DNA of 11,996 nucleotides, from NCBI GenBank assembly GCA_002497965.1, contig DAFR01000006.1, positions 7,083 through 19,078 on the forward strand, given 5' to 3'. The position numbers and the translations under genes are program-made. The DNA is from Methanomicrobiaceae archaeon UBA436 (GTDB lineage: Archaea; Halobacteriota; Methanomicrobia; Methanomicrobiales; Methanoculleaceae). Under the pieces are notes generated by a model. The model had not been told where the DNA came from. It was given only the letters and a program-made list of their open reading frames with translations, and did not search any database. How positions within the stretch are numbered: the first letter of the stretch is position 1; each line of letters begins with the position of its first letter. Shown here piece by piece: positions 5,782 through 11,996 of this stretch.

Positions 5782-7737
5782 TTAAGTCAGGATCAAGTTG
5801 GTGGCATCCAGCAGGGCTGCTCCAGTTGTCCTGGGCGCTGCAGCATCGCCGATTATATCCAGGCGTGGCACCTTTCCCAGGAGTTCGTAAAAAAGTTCCT
5901 GCCGGGGCGCCATGCTGCCAGCGACCACAATCGCATCCACGCTTTCCACCGTGGAGGTGGTTCCATAGTAAGGGTTGAGCAACGTGACAGTTTTGCCTTC
6001 GTAATTGGTGACCACCTGCATGGGTTCATTTCGAACCTGAAGTTTTCCCAGGCGCTGGAAAAGGGGTAACGAGATGGTCACATCGAGGTTCATTGCCATG
6101 GCAAAACCGGGTGTCACCCAGGTCACGCGTCTGCCCTGCGTGGCGAGCAATTCAACAACTCCCGCCCCTTCAATGGTCCCCCCGTAATCCAGCACCAGCA
6201 CGTGATTACCCTTCACCCGTCCATCAAGAGCATCCAGAGTTGTAAAGACTCCGGATCTCGCATCGCTGCCGTTTATCCCGCCAGACACCATCTGCGAACC
6301 AGTGGCTATGATGACCCACTCAGGCCTCTCTGCCAGCACCTTTTCGGCATCAGCTGCCACACCTCTGTGCAGATCCACTTTGAGAGACCTGAGAGCGTAC
6401 TCCTCATAGCGTGTAAGACCCTCAAACTCGGACCTGCCCGGTAAACGACTCTCCCATTTTATCCGTCCACCAATCTCCGCCTCCTTCTCAAAGAGCACAA
6501 CCCGATGACCCTGCCTGGCGGCAATTTCAGCTGCTCTCATCCCGGCAGGTCCACCGCCAACGACCACCAACTTCCCGGGCTGCCGGGCTGACCGGGCCTG
6601 TTTTTCATGACCGTAGATCTCCTCAAAACCGGCAGCCGGGTTCACAACGCACATGACGGGCTTATCAGCCAGAAGGCGACTGAGACAGAAATTACAACCA
6701 ATACAGGTCATGATACCTTCTTCTTCGCCGTTCTGAGCTTTTTCTGCCCAGAAAGGATCAGCGATCAACTGGCGCGTCATGCCGATCATATCGCAGGAGC
6801 CATCTGCCAGAGCAGCCTCCGCCTCTTCCGGACGGACAATCCGCCCATGACCGATCACCGGAACAGAAATGGCAGACTTCAGGCGCGCTACATCCGGCAG
6901 CAAAAAACCATGCTCAATTGGGGTGGGCGGGATCATCATCCATATCGACTCCCAGGTGCCTGAATCACTGGATATGTAATCAGCGATCCCGGTAAACATC
7001 CTGGCAAACTCGATGGCATCGTCAACCCCCAGACCATCTGGAAGATACTCATTGATGTCAAGACGTATCCCCAGTGGTCTGTCCCCTATGGCCTCACGGA
7101 TGGCTTGCAGCACCTCCAGCACAATGCGTGCCCGATTTTCGGCCGAACCACCATATTCGTCGCTCCGGTGATTGGAATGGGGTGAGAGGAACTGGCGAAG
7201 CACGCCGTCATGTGCCACCTTGATCTCAACGCCATCGAATCCGGCCTCTATTAGATTGGCTGCGGAAACACCAAACCCTGCCACGATCTCATGGATCTGC
7301 GAGACCGTCATCGTCCAGGGGATCTCACCAATGGTCATGTCAGGCTGTGCTGATGGTGCCCATAATGGGCGGTGGGTCTCAATGCTGCGCGACTGGTTGC
7401 CGTAATGGGTAAGCTGACCAAAGACCCGGGCCCCAAACTCGTGAACAGCATCGGTGATCGCTGTCAGGCCTGGAATGCTCCTTTTATCGAAAGCATGAAC
7501 CATGTGGGCATAACTCCCGGAAGGATGCACGCCCATGCTCGGGACAACAACAAGACCAACGCCGCCCATGGCACGCTCACGGTAATAGAAGACCTGTTTG
7601 CGTGTGGGCATATGGTCTTCCCCACCAAAGGCAGGTTCATGTGGCAGCATCACGATGCGGTTGCGGATCTCCACATTTCGAATCGTGATGGGCAAAAAAA
7701 GGTGTGGATACTTTTTTGAAGCCATTTTTAACCCCAT
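5782..7737 (-). CDS. old-yellow-enzyme family oxidoreductase fused to FAD/NAD domain (TMADH/FadH-like)
   Basis: A 651-residue iron-sulphur flavoprotein with the trimethylamine dehydrogenase / 2,4-dienoyl-CoA reductase layout. Residues 9-335 form an FMN TIM barrel (YPHLFLPITI, GQLTH 107-111, QFLSPHSNHRSDEYGGSAENR 182-202). Cysteines 345, 348, 351 and 363 bind a [4Fe-4S] cluster, with TMADH-like CxxCxxC spacing. A Rossmann FAD site (VVGGGPAGM, 392-400) and a second nucleotide domain (from about 512) follow. Two active-site motifs differ from characterised relatives: residues 175-178 are AHDG where FadH has AHGY with its catalytic Tyr166, and Glu34 stands where TMADH has the FMN-linking Cys30. 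HDG variants occur in OYE-type N-demethylase-like proteins, so an amine or other small substrate is possible; this is inference. ATG 7737 is used; ATG 7725, behind GGGGT, is an equally good start. The gene stands alone with its own TATA box. The family is sure, the reaction unknown. Confidence 0.93.
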   Translation of the reverse strand: MGLKMASKKYPHLFLPITIRNVEIRNRIVMLPHEPAFGGEDHMPTRKQVFYYRERAMGGVGLVVVPSMGVHPSGSYAHMVHAFDKRSIPGLTAITDAVHEFGARVFGQLTHYGNQSRSIETHRPLWAPSAQPDMTIGEIPWTMTVSQIHEIVAGFGVSAANLIEAGFDGVEIKVAHDGVLRQFLSPHSNHRSDEYGGSAENRARIVLEVLQAIREAIGDRPLGIRLDINEYLPDGLGVDDAIEFARMFTGIADYISSDSGTWESIWMMIPPTPIEHGFLLPDVARLKSAISVPVIGHGRIVRPEEAEAALADGSCDMIGMTRQLIADPFWAEKAQNGEEEGIMTCIGCNFCLSRLLADKPVMCVVNPAAGFEEIYGHEKQARSARQPGKLVVVGGGPAGMRAAEIAARQGHRVVLFEKEAEIGGRIKWESRLPGRSEFEGLTRYEEYALRSLKVDLHRGVAADAEKVLAERPEWVIIATGSQMVSGGINGSDARSGVFTTLDALDGRVKGNHVLVLDYGGTIEGAGVVELLATQGRRVTWVTPGFAMAMNLDVTISLPLFQRLGKLQVRNEPMQVVTNYEGKTVTLLNPYYGTTSTVESVDAIVVAGSMAPRQELFYELLGKVPRLDIIGDAAAPRTTGAALLDATNLILT

Positions 7738-7769
7738 TTTGTCAGATTGAGCGATATTGACCTGTAATC

Positions 7770-7778
7770 ATATATATT
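7770..7778 (-). promoter_or_regulatory. TATA box for the OYE-family gene
   Basis: The minus strand reads AATATATAT within AAAGAATATATATGATT, the clearest archaeal TATA-like box in the window. Its centre is about 37 bases ahead of ATG 7737, predicting a start near 7748 and a leader of about 11 bases (23 if ATG 7725 is used). Confidence 0.6.
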
Positions 7779-7967
7779 CTTTATCCTTGATCCTGAGTTA
7801 CCCACAATATCACAGGCGTGGTTCAGTTTTCCGGGGTCCTTCAGCTCCATCATCTACTGCCGCCCCCCCCCGGAGAGGAGCAGTCAGGGATGACACACCT
7901 CTTACCCACCGATGATTAACCTCAGACACCCGGACGTATCAACAGGTTTACCTCCGCGCATGAGAGG

Positions 7968-7975
7968 CTATAAAA
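7968..7975 (+). promoter_or_regulatory. TATA box candidate in the gap ahead of the TauE gene
   Basis: CTATAAAA within GAGGCTATAAAACC is a good archaeal TATA-like sequence. Transcription would start near 7998, about 330 bases ahead of the TauE gene, so the RNA would carry a long leader containing the 8168-8204 hairpin or would be a separate small RNA. No better TATA box is seen closer to the gene. Confidence 0.35.
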
Positions 7976-8167
7976 CCAATATCTTCAGGTCATACGCTGG
8001 TTTGATGAAACTCTACCGGGAGGGACCGGGGGGGCATGTACATCGCCACAGACCTGCAGATCGCCTGGTAAGGGGGCGGTTGGGTGAGGGTTGACGATGA
8101 AAGGCACTTTCACAGACGTATGAGGGGCAGGTGGGAAGTGGTCGACGAGAGACGTTTAAGATGAGGA

Positions 8168-8204
8168 TGCAAGGCCATCGGTGAACTGGCCTGGTGGCCT
8201 TGCA
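8168..8204 (+). repeat. 10-bp perfect inverted repeat (hairpin), 17-base loop
   Basis: TGCAAGGCCA at 8168-8177 is the exact reverse complement of TGGCCTTGCA at 8195-8204. The RNA form would be a stable stem with a 17-base loop that itself contains another TGGCC able to pair with the left arm, so two alternative folds are possible. It lies about 125 bases ahead of the TauE/SafE start. No T-run follows, so it does not look like a simple terminator. Confidence 0.55.
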
Positions 8205-8328
8205 AGAGGGAAGAAGGATTCTCCAAAACCCTCATCGGACTGAAGCGATAAGATCTTAATGGCGACTGTTATGGCCTGGCCGTTTACAACAACAGTTCTA
8301 TGGCACTGGAGGAGGTGCGCCTGCAAGG

Positions 8329-9126
8329 ATGGTTGTTGAGTTCACCATATGGTGGATCCTGCCGCTGATCCTGATCGGGTTCACCATCGGTCTGCTGGTG
8401 AGCGTCTTCGGCGGCGGTGGCGGTTTCTTCTACGTGCCTCTCCTGACACTCATCTTTCAGGTGCCGACGCAGTACGCCGTCGCCACCTCCCTTGCCTCGA
8501 TCATCCCGACCACCATCCTCGGTTCTCTCGGCCATTACCGCCAGGGCAACCTGGACGTCCCCCTGGGTTTGATCTTTGGCGTTGGGGGGATCATCGGTGC
8601 GTTCTTCGGCGCCTTTGCATCGGGCATGATTCCTCCGCCACTCATGGGAAAACTCTTCGGCATCTTCATGATCGTGCTGAGCATTCCAATGCTTTTCAGC
8701 GCCCGGAGGAGGGCGGGTGCCGGCACCGGCGAGAGCCCTGCGGCCTCACGCCCCCTCACGGCAGTGAGGGCGGTCGAGGGCACGGTCTTTGGCATCGTTT
8801 CCGGCGCCATGGCAGGACTCTTCGGGGTTAGCGGAACGCCGCCAGTCATCGCTGGACTGTACCTCATGGGGCTGCCTGCTGTAAAAGTGGTTGGAACATC
8901 CATATTCGTCCTCCTCTTCAACGCCGTTGCAGGTCTGACCGGCCACCTCGCGATCGGGCAGGTTCACTGGGGGCTCACCCTCTTCCTTGCGGCGGGGGCA
9001 GCTACAGGGGCGTATCTTGGACCGCGATACCTGAGCAGGATAAAGACACCCGGGCTGGAGAGGTTCTACGGCCGATTCTTCACCGTGCTGGTCATCGCCC
9101 TTGGAATCGTCATGATTCTGGAATGA
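8329..9126 (+). CDS. TauE/SafE family membrane transporter (sulfite/anion exporter-like)
   Basis: A 265-residue integral membrane protein with about eight membrane helices in two similar halves. Residues 9-122 form the first half, with the glycine-rich FGGGGGFFYVPLL followed by ATSLASIIPTTILGSLGHY. Residues 150-265 form the second, with LFGVSGTPPVIAGLYLMG followed by VGTSIFVLLFNAVAGLTGH. A polar Arg/Gly/Ala loop (124-148) joins them. This internal duplication is the mark of the TauE/SafE (DUF81) family, whose members move sulfite, sulfoacetate or other organic anions across the cytoplasmic membrane. The substrate here cannot be told. GGAGGAGGT lies about 12 bases ahead of the ATG, a slightly long spacing. 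It stands alone between two gene-poor stretches, so neighbours give no clue. The length is normal for the family and the frame is intact. Confidence 0.92.
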   Translation: MVVEFTIWWILPLILIGFTIGLLVSVFGGGGGFFYVPLLTLIFQVPTQYAVATSLASIIPTTILGSLGHYRQGNLDVPLGLIFGVGGIIGAFFGAFASGMIPPPLMGKLFGIFMIVLSIPMLFSARRRAGAGTGESPAASRPLTAVRAVEGTVFGIVSGAMAGLFGVSGTPPVIAGLYLMGLPAVKVVGTSIFVLLFNAVAGLTGHLAIGQVHWGLTLFLAAGAATGAYLGPRYLSRIKTPGLERFYGRFFTVLVIALGIVMILE

Positions 9127-9575
9127 GGGAGAACGGCCAGCGATCCGGATGAGCAAATGAGAGCGGATTTATGCGGATGCTCCAGCCAAAAAGAAAAGCG
9201 GCCCACCCCGATCCGGCCCGGCTCGTGTGCACTGAATCTCATCTTACAGCAGGCAGGCAAAAATAAGCGTTCGCCCAACTCACAGACTCCGTTTATTGCG
9301 ATCGCAGTCGCCTCATACCTCGAATGAAAAAGCACTCGCGACGGCACAGAGACGACTCCGTGAAAACACCTACCTCCGTTTTGTGGGCTGGAAGCAGATC
9401 GCGGCCAATGGACTCTAACTCCGGGATGCAGCAGAGGTTCTGGGCCGCGTCTTTCTGCAATTCCGAACTCTCTACCCCTACTGCAGGATCCTTGACCGAC
9501 TCTGTCAGGCAAGGGTCACCGCGGATCTCTCGCAGCAGATCCAGACCCCGATAGAACCTCTCTTTGAACAATCTC
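9127..9575. other. 449-base stretch without an intact gene
   Basis: It lies between the convergent TauE/SafE gene and the ABC permease gene, so promoters are not expected. No intact frame with a ribosome site is present on either strand. The right half may hold a decayed coding remnant (9332-9575). The left half contains short A-rich and GC-rich patches and no clear T-tract or strong hairpin that I can identify as a terminator. Confidence 0.5.
9332..9575 (+). pseudogene. possible decayed coding remnant with in-frame stop
   Basis: Read from 9332, one plus frame gives protein-like sequence (ALATAQRRLRENTYLRFVGW), then an in-frame TAA at 9416-9418, then LRDAAEVLGRVFLQFRTLYP and more helical-looking residues up to the permease end. 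There is no start codon with a ribosome site, and the frame just upstream is open in a different phase (PFIAIAVASYLE before TGA), which would fit a frameshift. I do not recognise the parent protein. A chance open frame in GC-rich DNA is a real alternative. Confidence 0.25.
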
Positions 9576-10397
9576 TCAGTCAGCCTCCATGGTGGAGAAG
9601 AAGTGCGTACCAAGCCCTGCAAGCACTGCCGCACATGCAAAGATGACAAAGAGATCAAGGGCAAGCGGGAATGTCGAGATCCCAACCAGCGCCCCTCTCA
9701 GTCCGTCCACGCCATACGTGAAGGGGTTGAGGCATATGATGTATCCAAGCCACTTCGGCATGAGATCCAGCGGGAAGAGGGCGACAGACATGAAGAAGAG
9801 CGGCATCTGAAACAGCGACAGTATGGCCATGAAACCCTCCATCTCACCCAGTTTTGTGGCCAGTATCAGACCCAGCCCCATAAATGTGGCGCTGGTCAGA
9901 ACCATGAACACGATCGAGAGTAAGACAATGGGCGAGTTCTGGAGATTGACCCCCATCAGAGTCGCGATCAGGAGGATGATGAGAGCCTGTCCTATGGATA
10001 TGGTCATCGCCCCCGCCTGGCGGCCGAGCAGAATTGAGAACCGACTGACAGGAGCGACCATCACCTCTTTCAGGAAACCAAACTCCTTATCCCATACAAC
10101 CGAGGCGCCGCCCATGAGAGAACTGAAGAGGATGGTCATCCCAATAATCCCCGGCGCCAGAAAATCGAGGAAATCCACTCCCGGCGGAAGCCCAAACATC
10201 TCGCTCCCGTTCGCCGATACCATGCTCAGAGGCAGGCCCAGGAATGCAAGGAAGAGAACTGGCATAAGTAGATTTGAAACAAGTCTTGCCTTCACCCTGA
10301 AGATCCTCTTCATCTCCCGCAGCCACATGATGTATATCGGCAGGGGATCTATCAGGCGGCTTGTCCTGGACCCCCCAGAAACCGTTATTTTCTCCAT
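9576..10397 (-). CDS. ABC-2 type permease (DrrB-like)
   Basis: A 273-residue membrane subunit of an ABC-2 exporter, the partner of DrrA-type ATPases, likely moving a drug-like or lipid-like small molecule out of the cell. It has about six membrane helices (about 43-62, 81-101, 126-149, 157-180, 188-209, 245-266). Between the second and third lies the cytosolic coupling segment VVWDKEFGFLKEVMVAPVSR (100-119), characteristic of the ABC2_membrane family. LNPFTYGVDGLR (223-234) precedes the last helix. ATG 10397 lies 4 bases past the stop of the second ATPase, and its ribosome site AAGGAG is within that gene's last codons, so the two are translated together. Downstream is the gene-poor stretch; no further permease follows inside the window. 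The substrate is unknown. Confidence 0.93.
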   Translation of the reverse strand: MEKITVSGGSRTSRLIDPLPIYIMWLREMKRIFRVKARLVSNLLMPVLFLAFLGLPLSMVSANGSEMFGLPPGVDFLDFLAPGIIGMTILFSSLMGGASVVWDKEFGFLKEVMVAPVSRFSILLGRQAGAMTISIGQALIILLIATLMGVNLQNSPIVLLSIVFMVLTSATFMGLGLILATKLGEMEGFMAILSLFQMPLFFMSVALFPLDLMPKWLGYIICLNPFTYGVDGLRGALVGISTFPLALDLFVIFACAAVLAGLGTHFFSTMEAD

Positions 10398-10401
10398 ACC
10401 T

Positions 10402-11391
10402 TCATCTCCTTCTTCGCATCCTTGCTTTTCTTAGATCCTGCAAGCTCCCTTCTTCCTCACGCATCGTCTTACCCGTGTAGTACAGGAACACATCCTCCAG
10501 GCTTGGCCTGACCAGCTCAACCGACGTTATGGGTGTGCCGGTTTGGCTTGCAACAGTCAGGATCTGCGGTATCCGGCTCTCCCCGCCAATCACACTCAAC
10601 CTGAGTTCTTGCCCGCCGTCTTCGATGGCCGTTACCCATTCCAACTCCCGGAGTGCATCAACAAACCTCCCGTTCCGGCGGTTTGCCGCCTCTACCAGGA
10701 TCGTCTCACCCCCGACGACATCCTTCAGGTTCTGCGGGGTATCGATGGCCACGATCTTCCCGTGATCGATTATGCCCACACGGTCGCAGAGGTGGTCAGC
10801 CTCCTCGATGTAGTGTGTGGTTAGGAAGATGGTTATCTCCTCTTCTTCCCTGAGTTTGTTTATATAACTCCAGAGCCTCTTCCTGGCCTGCATATCCAGA
10901 CCCACCGTGGGCTCGTCCAGGAATAACAACCGAGGATGGGTCATGAAACCCCGGGCCACCTCGAATCGCCTCTGGATCCCGGCAGAACAATCTTTGATTG
11001 GAATGTCCTCCCTGCCCCGGAGGTCTAGCAGGTCCAGAACCTCGTCGATCCTCTCTTCAATCATTTTTGAGGGCATATGGTACATGACAGCGTGGTATCT
11101 AAGGTTCTCTCTGCCTGTGAGGAACCTGTCGATCGAGGGGTCCTGAAACACAATCCCGATGCTTCTTCTCACCTCATCCATCTGGCGAACCACATCATAT
11201 CCGCACACCCTGGCCTCTCCGGAGGTCGGGTTGAGGATAGTGGTGAGAATCTTTATGGTGGTGGATTTCCCGGCGCCGTTGGGACCGAGGAAACCGAATA
11301 TCTCACCTCCCGAAACTGTGAAACCGATCTGATCGACGGCAACAAACTCACCAAACGTTTTTGTCAGACCCTCCACTTCAAGAACGTTCAT
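10402..11391 (-). CDS. ABC transporter ATPase, DrrA-like, with degenerate signature motif
   Basis: A 329-residue cytosolic ATPase that powers the adjoining ABC-2 permease. Walker A is GPNGAGKST (36-44), the Q-loop glutamine is in IVFQDP (Q83), Walker B is LLFLDEPTVGLD with Glu160, and the H-loop is TTHYIEE (His193). The C-terminal extension ending PSLEDVFLYYTGK is typical of DrrA/CcmA-type exporters. The signature reads CSAGIQRRFEVARG (135-148) where the family has LSGGMQ or YSGGMQ: the second glycine is kept but the first is Ala. This may weaken one ATP site. The start ATG overlaps the upstream ATPase's stop by one base (TGATG), and GGAGGAGGAG just upstream is its ribosome site; a GTG one codon earlier is possible. 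It is the middle gene of a tight three-gene operon. Confidence 0.94.
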   Translation of the reverse strand: MNVLEVEGLTKTFGEFVAVDQIGFTVSGGEIFGFLGPNGAGKSTTIKILTTILNPTSGEARVCGYDVVRQMDEVRRSIGIVFQDPSIDRFLTGRENLRYHAVMYHMPSKMIEERIDEVLDLLDLRGREDIPIKDCSAGIQRRFEVARGFMTHPRLLFLDEPTVGLDMQARKRLWSYINKLREEEEITIFLTTHYIEEADHLCDRVGIIDHGKIVAIDTPQNLKDVVGGETILVEAANRRNGRFVDALRELEWVTAIEDGGQELRLSVIGGESRIPQILTVASQTGTPITSVELVRPSLEDVFLYYTGKTMREEEGSLQDLRKARMRRRR

Positions 11392-11996
11392 CACTCCTCC
11401 TCCACCAGAGATCCCGCATACTGAAAGAAGACGTCCTCAAGACGGGGTTTACGCATCTTTATGGCTGTAATGATGAGGTCATGCCCCTGGGCAAGATCAG
11501 CGATCTCAGCCAGATTGATATTCTCGCGCTTAAGCCCGATCTCAATCTGACCGTTATTTTCACGGACGTTCTCAACCCAGGAGAGTCCTGAAAGCATCCT
11601 GATGAAATCTCGGGAAGAGCCCCCGCTGAGGGATAGCGAAACAACGCTCTTTCCGACAGAGGCTTTGAGTTCCTCTGGTGTGCCAATGGCCACGATCCTT
11701 CCCATGTTCATGATCGCTATCCTGTCGCAGAGGTACTCCGCCTCCTCGATGTAATGGGTGGCAAGCAGGACGGTCACCCCATGGTTGTGATTCAACCCCC
11801 TGACATGGTCCCACATGAACCTCCTCGTCTGGACGTCCACGCCCACCGTTGGTTCGTCCAGCAGGAGGACGCGGGGATGCGTGAGCATGCTCCTTGCTAT
11901 CTCGAGTCGACGCTGCATCCCTCCCGAGTAATCCTTGACCGGTATGTCCGCCCTCTCCTCAAGACCCACCGCCCTTAAGACCTCGGCGATCCTCTT
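11391..11996 (-). CDS. ABC transporter ATPase, DrrA-like, 5' part beyond window edge
   Basis: The last 201 residues of a second DrrA-type ATPase are visible. Signature YSGGMQRRLEIARS, Walker B VLLLDEPTVGVD and H-loop ATHYIEEAEYLC are all intact; Walker A and the Q-loop lie past the right edge. The tail PRLEDVFFQYAG matches the DrrA-type C-terminal module of the next gene, and the two proteins look like products of an old duplication. The stop overlaps the next ATPase's ATG by one base, so they are surely co-translated. Because only one permease follows, this ATPase may pair with the second one in a heterodimer, or serve another permease off the edge. Confidence 0.93.
   Translation of the reverse strand, partial: KRIAEVLRAVGLEERADIPVKDYSGGMQRRLEIARSMLTHPRVLLLDEPTVGVDVQTRRFMWDHVRGLNHNHGVTVLLATHYIEEAEYLCDRIAIMNMGRIVAIGTPEELKASVGKSVVSLSLSGGSSRDFIRMLSGLSWVENVRENNGQIEIGLKRENINLAEIADLAQGHDLIITAIKMRKPRLEDVFFQYAGSLVEEE

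Larger units (their letters stand above)
7738..8328. other. 591-base intergenic stretch with no convincing gene
   Basis: It lies between the divergent OYE-family gene and the TauE/SafE gene. No frame here has a good start together with plausible protein sequence. The longest (from 7912, 60 codons) is rich in Arg, Gly and Pro and crosses a TATA-like box. The stretch holds the OYE promoter, a run of nine C at 7863-7871, a TATA-like CTATAAAA at 7968-7975, a run of seven G at about 8028-8034, and a perfect 10-bp hairpin at 8168-8204. It could be a long leader for the TauE gene, a small RNA gene, or decayed coding DNA. Confidence 0.6.

Noticed and set aside
7912..8094. 60-codon plus-strand frame in the gap before the TauE gene
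   Set aside because: It is rich in Arg, Gly and Pro without pattern, lacks a ribosome site, and spans a TATA-like box and a seven-G run.
9293..9685. 130-codon minus-strand frame
   Set aside because: It overlaps the end of the ABC permease in another frame and has no start context or recognised motif. The opposite strand reads at least as protein-like.
1..11996. CRISPR array, tRNA, rRNA, insertion sequence or phage genes
   Set aside because: No regularly spaced repeats, tRNA-like cloverleaf, rRNA sequence, transposase motif or paired terminal repeats were seen on either strand.

Overview
The window looks like chromosomal DNA of a GC-rich euryarchaeon, most probably a methanogen of the Methanomicrobiales (Methanoculleus-like). 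The reasons are the archaeal-type CTP synthase N-terminus, AT-rich TATA-like boxes about 25-40 bases ahead of several starts, strong GGAGG ribosome sites on some genes and very short leaders without one on others, and the mix of a PAS-only sensor, a helical-repeat orphan protein and DrrAB-type exporters. The assignment is inferred from gene style, not from a marker gene.

Layout from left to right. Positions 1-1358 (minus): CTP synthase pyrG, cut by the left edge and starting at TTG. 1476-1886 (minus): a PaaI-type hotdog thioesterase that lies upstream of pyrG on the same strand. A promoter region at 1887-2108 divides it from a divergent 391-residue helical-repeat protein of unknown function (2109-3284, plus). 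A possible short cysteine-containing ORF (up to 3521) is joined by an ATGA overlap to a three-PAS-domain protein (3518-4804, plus). That gene converges, with a 7-base gap, on a YycJ-like metallo-beta-lactamase-fold hydrolase (4812-5597, minus).

Next is a 651-residue old-yellow-enzyme/FAD fusion oxidoreductase (5782-7737, minus). It has its own TATA box, a T-tract after its stop, and an arginine codon choice that looks unlike its neighbours. A 591-base stretch without a convincing gene (7738-8328) holds a TATA-like box, a perfect 10-bp hairpin and a nine-C run. It is followed by a TauE/SafE-family membrane permease (8329-9126, plus). A second gene-poor stretch (9127-9575) may hold a decayed coding remnant. 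The right end is a tightly packed minus-strand ABC exporter operon: a first DrrA-type ATPase (cut by the right edge), a second DrrA-type ATPase whose signature motif is degenerate, and a DrrB-like ABC-2 permease.

The genes form separate transcription units, not one pathway: nucleotide synthesis (pyrG), signal sensing (PAS protein), redox chemistry (OYE fusion), anion transport (TauE/SafE) and small-molecule export (two ATPases plus permease). I do not see a clear new multi-gene system. The best leads are the asymmetric ATPase pair, the OYE/TMADH-like enzyme with altered active-site motifs, and the structured stretch ahead of the TauE gene.
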